NCBI RefSeq assembly: GCF_012912005.1
Contig: NZ_JABBEA010000003.1
Span: 62,001-126,000 of the forward strand
Direction: 5' to 3'
DNA: 64,000 nt
Origin: Paenibacillus sp. SZ31
GTDB lineage: Bacteria; Bacillota; Bacilli; Paenibacillales; Paenibacillaceae
The first letter of the stretch is position 1; each line of letters opens with the position of its first letter. The notes beneath the pieces were generated by a model, which ran no database searches, was not told the DNA's origin, and saw nothing but the letters and a program-made list of their open reading frames with translations. Shown piece by piece: positions 1 through 9,686 of the stretch. Made by a program: the position numbers and the translations under genes.

Positions 1-87
1 TTCATTGCGGTCGATCTTCACCGACACCCCTTGTAATGCGTGGGTCCCATTGGCGTAGGTCTTCCACACGTCCTGCATTTCTATCAC
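1..87 (-). CDS. ftsE: Cell division ABC transporter ATPase FtsE (5' end only)
   Basis: Only the first 29 codons are in the window. They read as the FtsE amino terminus (IEMQDVWKTYANGTHALQG...), the start of an ABC ATPase fold; the Walker motifs lie beyond the edge. FtsE is the cytosolic ATPase that, with membrane partner FtsX, controls peptidoglycan hydrolases during growth and division. The start is taken as GTG at 85-87 because AGGAAG lies 4 bases upstream; the in-frame ATG at 76-78 is too far from that site. In Bacillus ftsEX follows the prfB-yvjA region. Here that region is about 18 kb away, so the usual neighbourhood has been split. Confidence 0.85.
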   Translation of the reverse strand, partial: MIEMQDVWKTYANGTHALQGVSVKIDRNE

Positions 88-341
88 ATCATCACTTCCT
101 GCTCGCATAGTTAGCCATTATCATTTCGACACAATCCCGGCATTTCCTTTAAAAAGACCTGAATTTCATCAGGAAAAAATCCACGTCATTCCTGTTTTGA
201 TGGTGAAGCATGGATTCATATGAAGTTTATTGTAACAAATTTGTTACCTATTGAGTACCCGAAAGTTTTCCTGCATTGGATCATATATATAGAAAGTGTT
301 ACAAAGTCGGGAACAACTGAAGTATAAAGGAGCGTACGGTT

Positions 342-1775
342 ATGAAAAAAATACATCTGACGGTCATTGTTCTATTCTCCATCCTCTTGATCGGCTCCGC
401 ATCCTATGGATTGTTGTATATGTACGTGAATCAGCCTGCACTGCCCAAAGACGTTCATGTTGGCGGCATACCGGTGGAAGGGAAGAACCATAAGGATGTA
501 CTGCATGAACTGGAGGAAAAGATCAAAAAGCTCGAGGACTGGCCTGTCACTCTTGAGTTGACCGAACCTGACCCCAAGACGATGACGTACAGCACAGCTC
601 AGGTGGGTGTAAACTACAACGTTAACGGCTTCAAGTCCGCTATAAAAGAGCTTGAGGAAGGAGATATATGGGAACGCGCTTATGCACGTTATCATTTTCC
701 GAAAGAGTTCTCTCTGGATATGAGTTACGATTTACGACCACTCCAAGAACACCTCAGCCCTGCCTGGGAAAAAGAAACCTTCGGTACACCTGCGAACGCT
801 GTTCGCCGCATTACCGTAAGTGACAAAGTCCAGTATATCCCGGAAAAAGGCGTCCGCCGGATTGATTGGGATACACTCACAAATCTCATTCAAACCAAGC
901 TGAAACGGGATTTCAATGTACTGAACCCGGATGAGAAACCCGCCCCATTGCTGATCCAGATACCACTGTATACGCTGAAACCAAAAGTAACCCTTGATTC
1001 GCTGCGTGAGGAAGGTATTGACCGGAAGATCATCCAGTTCTCTACGGGTCTTGGCAATAGTAGTGAAGGCCGGATACATAATGTCAGCGCAGCGGCGGAA
1101 GCGATTAATGGTATGATTTTGCCACCGAATGCCGTGTTCGATTATGAGAAGGTCGTCCGTACAGCTGAAAAGGATTACGGGTTTCGTGAGGCCCCGGTCA
1201 TTGTAAACGGAAGACTGACGCCAGGAATTGGCGGGGGGATCTGCCAAGTGTCCAGTACGGTGTATAACGCAGCGCTGTTGACCGGTCTAGACATTATTGA
1301 GCGTCGCAACCATTCCCTGCCGGTCAAATATTTGCCGAAAGGACTGGATGCTACCTTTGCCTCAGGCGCCATCAACTTTCGTTTTAAAAACAATACTGGA
1401 AAATCCTTACTCATTCATACAGAGGTGAAGAACCACCAATTGATGGTGAAATTTTTCGGCACATTCCCGGAGAATGTCCGCTACGCCCTTGAATCTCGTA
1501 CCATTGAAACATTAAGCGTCCCGGTAAAATATGTGTCCAGTACGGTACTGCCTGATGGTGCCCAACAGGTGCTGCAAGACGGACAGCCTGGATATATTGT
1601 CGAGACCGTGCGTACCAAGAGGGTGGACGGCAAAGTGGTCGAATCCAAAACGATTACACGAGATACGTACAAAGCACAGAATCGTCTGATTGCCCGCTCA
1701 GGTCATATCAGTCTGCCTGATCCACAAGAGCCTTCTGTTGTCGAGGATGGTATTAGCGATACGAAACAGCCTTAA
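342..1775 (+). CDS. VanW family protein with N-terminal membrane anchor
   Basis: 477 residues. One hydrophobic segment at about residues 5-27 makes this a signal anchor, with the rest outside the membrane. Residues of about 30-230 resemble the peptidoglycan-binding-like region that precedes VanW domains. The VanW domain spans about 245-375 and includes the characteristic GGGICQVSSTVYNAA stretch near residue 296 and the downstream RRNHS. The last 100 residues resemble a G5 domain. VanW proteins occur in vancomycin-resistance clusters and widely in Gram-positive envelopes; their biochemical role is unsettled, so a cell-wall role is only inferred. The start ATG is preceded by AAAGGAG. The gene is divergent from ftsE and convergent with the MFS gene. 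Confidence 0.85.
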   Translation: MKKIHLTVIVLFSILLIGSASYGLLYMYVNQPALPKDVHVGGIPVEGKNHKDVLHELEEKIKKLEDWPVTLELTEPDPKTMTYSTAQVGVNYNVNGFKSAIKELEEGDIWERAYARYHFPKEFSLDMSYDLRPLQEHLSPAWEKETFGTPANAVRRITVSDKVQYIPEKGVRRIDWDTLTNLIQTKLKRDFNVLNPDEKPAPLLIQIPLYTLKPKVTLDSLREEGIDRKIIQFSTGLGNSSEGRIHNVSAAAEAINGMILPPNAVFDYEKVVRTAEKDYGFREAPVIVNGRLTPGIGGGICQVSSTVYNAALLTGLDIIERRNHSLPVKYLPKGLDATFASGAINFRFKNNTGKSLLIHTEVKNHQLMVKFFGTFPENVRYALESRTIETLSVPVKYVSSTVLPDGAQQVLQDGQPGYIVETVRTKRVDGKVVESKTITRDTYKAQNRLIARSGHISLPDPQEPSVVEDGISDTKQP

Positions 1776-1873
1776 TTTTTTTTCAAAGCAACCGACAACT
1801 TACAGATCACGGAATGGTACAAACAAGGTCCTGCCGTAATTCATGGATAAGCATAAGCTGATCACACGAAAAC

Positions 1874-1926
1874 AAAAAGACACACTTCACATCCTTTTTG
1901 AGGATAAGCGAGAAGTGTGTCTTTAC
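1874..1926 (-). terminator. Rho-independent terminator of the MFS exporter gene
   Basis: A 13-bp perfect stem (AAAGACACACTTC at 1876-1888 with its complement at 1912-1924) is followed on the minus strand by TTTTTGTTTT. It lies between two convergent genes. The T-run is on the minus side, so it mainly ends the MFS transcript, with weaker action on the plus strand. Confidence 0.85.
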
Positions 1927-2010
1927 ATTTTCAAGATAAGTTATTCGAGTTTTACCAAGCTACGATCAGCTGTACTACCTTAACTTATAGTTAGTTTACT
2001 TCATTACGGT

Positions 2011-3582
2011 TTAGTGACCGCCAGTGTATTCGCCTTGCTCTTCGCCTATGACCATTTTCTCTTTCCCCATGAAGAAGGAAGCGACCAACGCGAGTGCAGC
2101 CGGAATCACAGCCCAGGCAAATAATTGCACAATGGAAGAAGACAGTGCATGTGTGATCGTATCCAGCACCTGAGGCGGAATCGCCTGTCTGAGTTCTGGC
2201 GAGAGCAACGCATGCGGATCGGTCAGATCCACTCCCTGCGGCACGCCACCCGCTGAAGCACCGCCTGCCTCCGCAGCTGAACCAACGAGGGCATCGTTCA
2301 TTTTACGCGTAAACACCTGACTCTGTACGATACCAAAGATCGTAATGCCCATCGTCATACCGAGGGACCGCAAAAAGTTAAGTGTGGAGCTTGCTGCTCC
2401 GCGTCTTTGCGGTTCAAACGCGTTCATGGCTGCATTGCTAAGTACGGAGAACGAAGCACCGACACCCAGACCAACCATCACCATGTAGATACGTATCGTC
2501 CAAAGGGATGAATTCTCATCCAGTGTAGTCAACAATCCAAGTCCAATGACAAGTAAAGCCAATGTAGGGATCATGATATTGCGATACTTGATTTTGGTCA
2601 TCAACACCCCGCCCAAGGACGCCGTCACAACGGACCCAAGCATCATGGGCAGCAGTACCAGACCGGAGTTGGTCGCTTTACCACCGAGTACCCCCTGTAT
2701 GAAGATCGGAATGTACACGGATGCTGTAATGAACGCCGCACCACTGAACATACCAATAACGTTACTGGACCAGTAGACCCGGTTGCGGAACATGCCGAAG
2801 GAGATGATTGGTTCCTTAGCTTTCGTTTCCGCGTACAGGAACAGCAGCGCTAGTGCTACAAATCCGGCAAACAAGCCGATAATCTGCCAGGAACCCCAGG
2901 CAAACGTTTTGCCGCCCAGTTCCAGACCGAAGATCAGGCACACAACTGCACCGATCAGCGTTACAGCACCCAGCCAGTCGATCTGTTGGGATTGATGCTG
3001 ATGGGATTCTTTATAAAAGAACGCAATAAACACAAATGCAATCAAGCCGAGCGGCAGGTTGATATAAAATACCCATTCCCATGTCGCATACTGTGTAATG
3101 TAAGCACCGAGCAGTGGTCCAAATACGCTGGACAAGCCGAAGACGGCTCCAAACAATCCGCCCAGTTTACCGCGTGATTCTGGTGCAACCACATCAAACA
3201 TGATCGTAAACGCAATCGGCACCAGTGCACCTGCACCAATACCCTGAATCGCTCTGTACATCGTCAATTCCACAATAGACGTTGCCGTTCCGCACAGCGC
3301 TGAGCCAAGCATAAACACAATAATACCAAATACAAAAAACTTCTTCCGTCCATACATATCCGATAGCTTACCGAAGATCGGCATCCCTGCCATCTCAGCC
3401 ACCATATACGCGGAGGTAACCCAGACGAACTTGTCGAGCCCGCCCAGCTTCCCGACAATATCCCCCATAGCTGTTGCCACGATGGTATTATCCATCGAAG
3501 CCATTAATATGCTGAGCAGTAACCCTGCCAGCACCAATCCAATACTGTTTTTACGTGCAACCATTGTACTCAATCTCTCCAT
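2011..3582 (-). CDS. DHA2-family MFS multidrug exporter (EmrB/QacA type)
   Basis: 523 residues, almost entirely hydrophobic, consistent with the 14 transmembrane helices of the DHA2 branch. It opens with the typical LVLAGLLLSILMASMDNTIV helix 1. The loop 2-3 motif A reads GKLSDMYGRKK. Helix 5 carries the antiporter motif region (GPLLGAYITQYATWEW). A glycine/alanine-rich periplasmic loop near residue 430 precedes the last helix, and a short charged tail ends the protein. DHA2 proteins export drugs or other small amphipathic compounds in exchange for protons; the substrate cannot be told. The start is uncertain: an internal ATG at codon 7 lies 12 bases after GGAG, and the upstream ATG has no obvious site. 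Confidence 0.88.
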   Translation of the reverse strand: MERLSTMVARKNSIGLVLAGLLLSILMASMDNTIVATAMGDIVGKLGGLDKFVWVTSAYMVAEMAGMPIFGKLSDMYGRKKFFVFGIIVFMLGSALCGTATSIVELTMYRAIQGIGAGALVPIAFTIMFDVVAPESRGKLGGLFGAVFGLSSVFGPLLGAYITQYATWEWVFYINLPLGLIAFVFIAFFYKESHQHQSQQIDWLGAVTLIGAVVCLIFGLELGGKTFAWGSWQIIGLFAGFVALALLFLYAETKAKEPIISFGMFRNRVYWSSNVIGMFSGAAFITASVYIPIFIQGVLGGKATNSGLVLLPMMLGSVVTASLGGVLMTKIKYRNIMIPTLALLVIGLGLLTTLDENSSLWTIRIYMVMVGLGVGASFSVLSNAAMNAFEPQRRGAASSTLNFLRSLGMTMGITIFGIVQSQVFTRKMNDALVGSAAEAGGASAGGVPQGVDLTDPHALLSPELRQAIPPQVLDTITHALSSSIVQLFAWAVIPAALALVASFFMGKEKMVIGEEQGEYTGGH

Positions 3583-3636
3583 TCACGCTCTATTCATATG
3601 ACTGCATTAGTATATCCGAAAAGAAGTCTTCGTTAA

Positions 3637-4320
3637 TCAGTCCAAGGACCGATTGCTTTGCAGTAAAACTTCCGATTGCGGATGAATTTGCAGAGATGAA
3701 CGGTATTCCACTGTACCAATACGGCAACCTGGACCGATTTTTATTTTATCGCCACGGACAATCTCGGCCTCCGTATTTTCTAATTCAATATCATCACCTT
3801 CGATAATCTGCGTCTTGAGAATCGACTTACTCCCCGTAAACAAGTCATTCAACCGTCCACTCTTCACCGAGATGATGGAACCGCCCATTTCCTTCACCTC
3901 GGATGGACCCATGATTTTGAGTGTCATCTGTTCAGCGCTGAGCATGCCCGCTATCGTCAAACGCCCGTTCAGCTTGATACTTTCGGCCTGACAATCTCCT
4001 GACAGATGAAGCTCACCGACCACTTTTATATGCTCAGCTTTGGCATGCAGGCCAGATGCCTGGATTCCATCCTCACCATCGTTGCTGATCTCTCGCTCTG
4101 TCAGGGTAAGGGTTCCCGTGATTTTAATATCTGTGGATTCAAGTGATCCGTATATGACCGATGTACCCGTACATTTGAAACGATCACAATATAGATTGTC
4201 GTTAAAGGACGCGTCCCCTACGACCTTGATTTTGCCGTACACGCCCCCAGCAGAACTACCATCACCAACAATGCTGATATCCATTTTTTTGTCCAATGAA
4301 CGCCCCGGATTGTTATTCAT
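3637..4320 (-). CDS. bacF: Bactofilin-like protein (YhbF/BacF-like)
   Basis: 227 residues, built from short glycine-spaced repeats typical of the bactofilin right-handed beta-helix (GKIKVVGD, GSLESTDIKITG, GELHLSGDCQAESIKLNG). The order next to a YhbD-like gene and a second bactofilin matches Bacillus subtilis yhbD-yhbE-yhbF, whose bactofilins BacE/BacF are reported to be needed for motility. The start is the ATG at 4318-4320, preceded by AAAGGGACGGG; an upstream in-frame TTG would overlap this site. The C-terminal IEGDDIELENTEAEIVRGD block is shared with the upstream paralog. Likely a cytoplasmic polymer-forming scaffold. Confidence 0.82.
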   Translation of the reverse strand: MNNNPGRSLDKKMDISIVGDGSSAGGVYGKIKVVGDASFNDNLYCDRFKCTGTSVIYGSLESTDIKITGTLTLTEREISNDGEDGIQASGLHAKAEHIKVVGELHLSGDCQAESIKLNGRLTIAGMLSAEQMTLKIMGPSEVKEMGGSIISVKSGRLNDLFTGSKSILKTQIIEGDDIELENTEAEIVRGDKIKIGPGCRIGTVEYRSSLQIHPQSEVLLQSNRSLD

Positions 4321-4353
4321 ATCGATCCCGTCCCTTTCTCTCCAGTTCAAACT

Positions 4354-5082
4354 TTAAATTCGCTGACTGCTGCCCACCTTGGCATCCCGATCAATCTCAA
4401 GTTCACCTGAATACTCAACCAGCCTGATGTTACAGCCACGACCAATATGAATATTGCTACCTCGCACAATATCAGCTTCGGTATCTTCTAGGACAATCTC
4501 ATCACCCTCAATTAAGGATGTCTTAAATGAAGGGGTCCCGCCCAGACCAATACTTTTCCAAAATCCATTCTGTTGTTCCTTGCGACGAATATCGATACGC
4601 TCTCCGCCAATCTCTTTGGCCGAAGAAGATGTATGCAGCCTGATCTCCACTGTTCCCGCATTCAGTAAGCCGCTGATCTTAATATTGCCCCGCACATTCA
4701 GGGACTCACATTGCACATCTCCTTCAATATCGATCACACCGCCAATATCAATTCGTTCCCCATCTACTCTTCCACGTACGGTACACTTTCCGTTCACTTC
4801 AAGTTCAGGGCTATGGAGATTTCCGTTAATCGTCGTCATGCCATCCACCCGAACACGAGAACTGGTCAGAGGTCCATTCAACGTGCACATGCCGTTAATC
4901 GCTGCACTCTCGGAGGTCAAAGCGCCGTGCATCTTCAATGTTCCATTCACTTCCATAGAGGTGCAGTCCAGGTTGCCGTTCACCTTAGCCATGCCATCAA
5001 TAGATACACGGTGAAACTCCCCGCCTGCCGTTTGACTTATGCCCGCCACATTCAGATCATTCCGCTTATTCCGCTCTTCCAT
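4354..5082 (-). CDS. bacE: Bactofilin-like protein (YhbE/BacE-like)
   Basis: 242 residues. The N-terminal half repeats the pattern [VI]-x-G-x-x-x-[VI]-x-G about every 9-10 residues (VSIDGMAKVNGNLDC, MEVNGTLKMHGALTS, VRVDGMTTINGNLHS), as expected for a bactofilin beta-helix. The C-terminal block IEGDEIVLEDTEADIVRGSN matches the same block in the next gene, so the two are paralogs. The start ATG has AAGGAGAGG upstream. It is the middle gene of a tight operon, 14 bases after the YhbD-like gene. Bactofilins self-assemble into filaments without nucleotide; a role in flagellar assembly or cell shape is by analogy to B. subtilis. Confidence 0.82.
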   Translation of the reverse strand: MEERNKRNDLNVAGISQTAGGEFHRVSIDGMAKVNGNLDCTSMEVNGTLKMHGALTSESAAINGMCTLNGPLTSSRVRVDGMTTINGNLHSPELEVNGKCTVRGRVDGERIDIGGVIDIEGDVQCESLNVRGNIKISGLLNAGTVEIRLHTSSSAKEIGGERIDIRRKEQQNGFWKSIGLGGTPSFKTSLIEGDEIVLEDTEADIVRGSNIHIGRGCNIRLVEYSGELEIDRDAKVGSSQRI

Positions 5083-5096
5083 AGATGATCCTCTCC

Positions 5097-5720
5097 TTAG
5101 CCCAATTTGAGTTTTAATTCTTCCATAAATGTTCCCATCGGCTGCCTAAGAACCACTTTCACACCATTGTCAAAATAAAACTCTGTTCCTGCTGTCACCA
5201 GCATGAATGACGGAATACCCATCTTGCGAGTAAGCACTAGTTCGCTGGGTTTACCTGTGAAACGATAATAATGTTCGGACATCACATCGATTAGCAATGC
5301 ACCCTCTTGCCGCGTAATATCTCCGCTCATCAATAGCTTATCTAGAACATACAGCATCATAATCTGCTCCAAAGCATACAGTGGTTGTTCTCGACCTTCT
5401 TCTTTCAAAAGATCTAATGAGATTTGTGAAACAATGTTTCGCTCCAACAGCTGTTGCGCAGACATCTCCACTTCACCCAACGTAGGCGAGAACACATCTG
5501 CCAGCTCATCCAGCGACAATCCGTCTTTCATATTGAGAATCTTGTCAATGCGTAGTAAAATCTGTTGTTTTGGAAAAAAGGTCTCTTGTCCGGTGTAGGA
5601 CGACTTCCGAATGAACCATTCCTCCGGAATGAGATTTTTCCGCTTCCAGCGGTACAACTGGCCGTATGAGATTCCTGTCAGGTCCAGCAATTCTTTTTTG
5701 GAGATCAAATCATCCGTCAT
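5097..5720 (-). CDS. yhbD: DUF4004 family protein, YhbD-like, MerR-like N terminus
   Basis: 207 residues. The N terminus (LISKKELLDLTGISYGQLYRWKRKNLIP) is a MerR-like winged helix segment, and the whole protein resembles Bacillus subtilis YhbD. It leads the operon with the two bactofilin genes, so it may sense or recruit a partner or regulate the operon; its real function is unknown to me. The start is clear: AAAGGGGG stands 7 bases before the ATG. The gene is divergent from the esterase gene. Confidence 0.78.
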   Translation of the reverse strand: MTDDLISKKELLDLTGISYGQLYRWKRKNLIPEEWFIRKSSYTGQETFFPKQQILLRIDKILNMKDGLSLDELADVFSPTLGEVEMSAQQLLERNIVSQISLDLLKEEGREQPLYALEQIMMLYVLDKLLMSGDITRQEGALLIDVMSEHYYRFTGKPSELVLTRKMGIPSFMLVTAGTEFYFDNGVKVVLRQPMGTFMEELKLKLG

Positions 5721-5851
5721 ATATGGTCCCCCTTTATATCGAAATCAGTGTAACATAACATTGTTACGTTGTAAAACGTTTGTTATTGCATTGATTTGGC
5801 ATTGGGTATAACCTGTTAAATATGAACTTATGAAAGGGGTTTCTTATACTC

Positions 5852-6640
5852 ATGGCACTAATTAAATGTGATTTTTACTCCGATACACTCGGACTAAGCA
5901 CCAGCATGCATGTCATTCTGCCGCAACAAACCCACAATCAGATCGGTATGGATAATGTAACCGGCAAGGGACTGCACCCAACCCTATATCTGTTACACGG
6001 TCTGTCTGACGATGACTCCATCTGGCTGCGCCGCACATCGATCGAACGTTATGTAGCTAACCTTGGGATCGCCGTTGTTATGCCACAGGTTCACCGTAGC
6101 TTTTATACGGATATGGCAGAAGGCGGACAATACTGGACGTTCATCAGTGAGGAACTGCCAGCACTCGCTCGCTCTTTCTTCCCACTGTCGCCAAAGCGTG
6201 AGGATAACTTCGTTGCAGGCTTATCCATGGGTGGCTATGGCGCGTTCAAGCTGGCCCTTCGTAAACCAGATCAATATGCTGCCGCGGCAAGTTTGTCTGG
6301 AGCACTCGACATGGCTGCACATATGAATAGCGAAGTATCATCCGCCTTGCAACAATCCGAACTGCTGCGGATATTCGGACCACAGATTGCAGGCTCGGAT
6401 AATGATCTGATCCATCTGCTGAAAGCGGGTCAAGCGAATCAAGGGCCTCAGCCCCTCCTCTATCAATGTTGTGGAACAGAAGATTTCTTGTATGAGGAGA
6501 ACCAGACTTTCCGACAAACCTGTGCACAGACCGATTTCAAACTGACGTACGAGGAAGAACCAGGTGGGCATGATTGGGGTTATTGGGATGCGAAGATTCA
6601 GGATGTATTGAAATGGTTGCCTTTACCCAAGCGGGACTAG
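5852..6640 (+). CDS. Alpha/beta hydrolase, esterase D / tributyrin esterase type
   Basis: 262 residues with no signal peptide, so cytosolic. The nucleophile elbow GLSMGGYGA places Ser125 as the catalytic serine; Asp211 (GTEDFLY) and His240 (GGHDWGYW) complete a triad. [13 protein letters not shown] at 46-58 supplies the oxyanion loop region. This layout matches the esterase D / S-formylglutathione hydrolase superfamily and in particular small tributyrin-type acetyl esterases. It likely cleaves short acyl esters; the physiological substrate is not evident. AAAGGGG lies 12 bases before the start, a little distant. The gene stands alone and converges on the arginine operon. Confidence 0.85.
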   Translation: MALIKCDFYSDTLGLSTSMHVILPQQTHNQIGMDNVTGKGLHPTLYLLHGLSDDDSIWLRRTSIERYVANLGIAVVMPQVHRSFYTDMAEGGQYWTFISEELPALARSFFPLSPKREDNFVAGLSMGGYGAFKLALRKPDQYAAAASLSGALDMAAHMNSEVSSALQQSELLRIFGPQIAGSDNDLIHLLKAGQANQGPQPLLYQCCGTEDFLYEENQTFRQTCAQTDFKLTYEEEPGGHDWGYWDAKIQDVLKWLPLPKRD

Positions 6641-6754
6641 TGGAGAATTGTAGTGGAGCTACTGCGAGTAACTAAACGGGTACTCCGCTAACAGAACGAC
6701 CTTCCTTCCGTTCGCGGTTGAGTTGAATATATCCAGAGCACCTCTCTGTAAAAC

Positions 6755-6806
6755 ACAAAAAAGCAGGCCGCTGAGAACAAAGTTCTCTGGGCCTGCTTCT
6801 TTATTG
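6755..6806 (-). terminator. Bidirectional terminator, end of arginine operon
   Basis: The stem AAGCAGGCC..GAGAAC / GTTCTC..GGCCTGCTT (6761-6799) is flanked by TTTTTTGTGTTTT on the minus strand and CTTTATT on the plus strand. It sits just after argH and about 115 bases after the convergent esterase gene. Confidence 0.85.
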
Positions 6807-6838
6807 TACGTTCACATTTCAATATGATAGCTGTGGTA

Positions 6839-8242
6839 TTAACCGCGGTTCGTAATCCATTGCTCGGTAATCTCCAGTACCTTCTCGCTGCGTCCAATGG
6901 CTTCAGCGACTTGACCCGAAGCTGTTCCGCCGTAAACATTACGAGCGTTCACTACCGCTTCTGGTTGAAGCACGTCATAGATCCGGTCATCGAACAGTGG
7001 CGAGAACTGACGGAATTCATCAATCGTCAGATCCAGCAAATACTTGCTGTTCTGGATGCAGTACAGCACTGTTTTACCAATCACTTCATGCGCCTGACGG
7101 AAAGGCAAGCCTTCACCCACGAGGAAGTCAGCAATATCCGTAGCGTTGGAGAAATCCTGGTTGACCGCTTGACGCATCCGTTCCTTGTTCACTGTCATTG
7201 TCGCGATCATTGGAGCGAACAGTTGCAGCGCACCCTCCAGTGTTGCTACTGTGTCGAACATGCCTTCTTTGTCTTCCTGCATGTCCTTGTTGTAGGCCAG
7301 CGGAAGAGATTTCAGTACCGTCAGCAAACCGATCAGGTTGCCGTACACACGTCCTGTTTTGCCACGAACGAGTTCAGGAACGTCTGGGTTTTTCTTCTGA
7401 GGCATGATGCTGCTGCCTGTGCAGAACGCATCGTCCAGTTCAACGAATCCAAACTCCGTGCTGCTCCACAGTACCAGCTCTTCACTCAGACGGGACAAGT
7501 GAGTCATGATCAGCGAAGCGGCTGCCAGGAACTCAACGATGAAGTCACGGTCGCTTACTGCGTCCAGACTGTTCTCGTACACGCCGTCGAAGCCCAGTTG
7601 TTCCGCCACAAAATGACGGTCAATCGGGAATGTTGTGCCCGCGAGCGCACCTGCGCCCAGTGGCAGGATGTTAATGCGTTTGTAGCTGTCCATCAGACGC
7701 TCAGCATCCCGTTGGAACATGGATACATACGCCATCAGGTGATGGGCGAACAAAATTGGCTGGGCCCGTTGAAGATGTGTATAACCCGGTACGATGGTAT
7801 CGAGGTTATCTTTAGCCTGTCCAATCAGCGCTTCCTGTAAGGACTGCAGCATGCCCACAAATCCAACGACGCGCTCACGCAGGTACAAGTGCATATCTGT
7901 TGCCACCTGGTCGTTCCGGCTACGGCCTGTATGTAATTTGCCGCCTACAGGACCAATCGTCTCGATCAGGTTTTTCTCAATATTCATGTGGATGTCTTCG
8001 TCCGATACGGAGAATTCCACTTCGCCCGCACGGATTTTGTGCAGAACGGTGATCAGACCTTCTTTGATCGTTTCCACATCTTCCGCCGGAAGAATGCCGC
8101 ATTTGCCCAGCATCGTTACATGGGCCAGACTGCCCTGGATATCTTCCTCTGCCAAAGCTTTGTCAAAATTGATTGATGCCGTATATTCCTCAACCAAATG
8201 ATTGGTTTGTTTTGTAAAACGTCCTCCCCACAGCTTGCTCAC
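6839..8242 (-). CDS. argH: Argininosuccinate lyase
   Basis: 467 residues. It splits argininosuccinate into arginine and fumarate, the last step of arginine synthesis. The fumarase/aspartase superfamily signature [12 protein letters not shown] is present, as are TGRSRNDQ (substrate binding) and HLQRAQPI. The open frame extends further upstream, but the start is placed at GTG 8240-8242 (VSKLWGGRF) because AAAGGGGAG lies 8 bases before it and known ArgH proteins begin at this point. It is the last gene of the arg operon, 106 bases after argG. Confidence 0.96.
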   Translation of the reverse strand: MSKLWGGRFTKQTNHLVEEYTASINFDKALAEEDIQGSLAHVTMLGKCGILPAEDVETIKEGLITVLHKIRAGEVEFSVSDEDIHMNIEKNLIETIGPVGGKLHTGRSRNDQVATDMHLYLRERVVGFVGMLQSLQEALIGQAKDNLDTIVPGYTHLQRAQPILFAHHLMAYVSMFQRDAERLMDSYKRINILPLGAGALAGTTFPIDRHFVAEQLGFDGVYENSLDAVSDRDFIVEFLAAASLIMTHLSRLSEELVLWSSTEFGFVELDDAFCTGSSIMPQKKNPDVPELVRGKTGRVYGNLIGLLTVLKSLPLAYNKDMQEDKEGMFDTVATLEGALQLFAPMIATMTVNKERMRQAVNQDFSNATDIADFLVGEGLPFRQAHEVIGKTVLYCIQNSKYLLDLTIDEFRQFSPLFDDRIYDVLQPEAVVNARNVYGGTASGQVAEAIGRSEKVLEITEQWITNRG

Positions 8243-8348
8243 GGTGAGTACTCCCCTTTCGCTCATGGACAAAGCCGCTCCTGCCAGATGTGCAAGAACG
8301 GCCTGCCTTGTCATTTATATTGATGTAGCTTTATTGTGCAGGTTGAAA

Positions 8349-9584
8349 TTAGTTTTTGTTTTGCTCCACGCCGGAGTTTACTTTCAAACGCAGTGCATTC
8401 AGGCGGATAAAGCCTGTTGCATCGCCTTGATCGTAGGCTTGCGTTGGATCAGCTTCCATCGTTGCGATGTCCGGATTGTAGAGGCTGACAGGGCTTTTCA
8501 CGCCTGCGCCGATGATGTTGCCTTTGTACAGTTTCACACGAACCGTACCTGTAACGTTCTTCTGACTTTCGCTAACCAGCGCTTGCAATGCAAGACGCTC
8601 TGGTGCGAACCAGAAACCGTTATATACCAGTGTGCTGTAACGTGTGATCAGGCTGTCACGCAGGTTCATCACTTCACGGTCCATCGTGATGGACTCCATT
8701 TTGCGATGTGCGGTGAACAAGATTGTTCCACCTGGTGTTTCGTATACGCCACGGCTCTTCATCCCAACAAAACGGTTTTCTACCATATCTACACGGCCAA
8801 TACCATGTTTACCACCCAGTTCATTCAGTTGCTCCATCACTTGCAGCGGGCTCAGACGCTCACCGTTAAGTGCAACACAGTCGCCTTGTTCGAACTCCAG
8901 CTCAACATATTCCGCTTGATCTGGTGCATCTTCAGGTGCACTGCTCAGCAGGAACATGTCTTTGTTCTCGTCCGCACTTGGATCGAACCAAGGATCTTCG
9001 AGCACACCGCTCTCATAGCTGATATGCAACAGGTTACGGTCTGTCGAGTACGGTTTAGCTGCAGATGCGGTTACCGGAATACCATGTTTCTCAGCGTAAG
9101 CGATCATCTCAGCACGTCCTGGGAATTGGTTACGGAATTCTTCCAGACGCCAAGGTGCAATTACGTTAATGTCTGGTGTCAATGCAGCCGCGTTCAACTC
9201 AAAACGAACCTGGTCATTTCCTTTACCTGTAGCGCCGTGAGCGATGGCTGTAGCACCTTCTGCACGAGCGATATCCACCATACGTTTAGCGATCAGTGGA
9301 CGAGCGATACTTGTGCCGAGCAGGTATTGTCCTTCATAGAGGGCTCCTGCCTGGAACATCGGATAGATGAAATCTTTTGCGAACTCATCGCGCAGATCGT
9401 CGATGTATACTTTGGAAGCGCCTGTTGCCAGTGCTTTTTCCTCCAAACCGTCCAATTCATCCTTTTGTCCAATATCCGCTGTGAATGCAATAATCTCAGC
9501 ATCGTACGTTTCTTTCAACCATTTCAAAATTACAGATGTGTCCAACCCGCCTGAATACGCGAGTACAATTTTTTCCTTAGCCAT
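8349..9584 (-). CDS. argG: Argininosuccinate synthase
   Basis: 411 residues. It joins citrulline and aspartate with ATP to give argininosuccinate. The N-terminal ATP pyrophosphatase P-loop [10 protein letters not shown] is intact, followed by GCTGK-like [13 protein letters not shown] and the tetramer region. The start is the ATG at 9582-9584 ([13 protein letters not shown]), 10 bases after GGAGG; a TTG two codons earlier is also possible. The sixth gene of the operon. Confidence 0.96.
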   Translation of the reverse strand: MAKEKIVLAYSGGLDTSVILKWLKETYDAEIIAFTADIGQKDELDGLEEKALATGASKVYIDDLRDEFAKDFIYPMFQAGALYEGQYLLGTSIARPLIAKRMVDIARAEGATAIAHGATGKGNDQVRFELNAAALTPDINVIAPWRLEEFRNQFPGRAEMIAYAEKHGIPVTASAAKPYSTDRNLLHISYESGVLEDPWFDPSADENKDMFLLSSAPEDAPDQAEYVELEFEQGDCVALNGERLSPLQVMEQLNELGGKHGIGRVDMVENRFVGMKSRGVYETPGGTILFTAHRKMESITMDREVMNLRDSLITRYSTLVYNGFWFAPERLALQALVSESQKNVTGTVRVKLYKGNIIGAGVKSPVSLYNPDIATMEADPTQAYDQGDATGFIRLNALRLKVNSGVEQNKN

Positions 9585-9686
9585 GTTCAATGGTCCTCCC
9601 CAAGATCAGTTCCTATAGTTGCTATAAACTTTTATCTATCATCGCGAAATCTGCGCCTAAAATCAACCCATAAAGGCAAACAGCAT

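Noticed and set aside
8202-9554. A 450-codon open frame on the plus strand opposite argG/argH
   Set aside because: Cysteine- and histidine-rich translation with no family, no ribosome site, and it shadows two certain genes.
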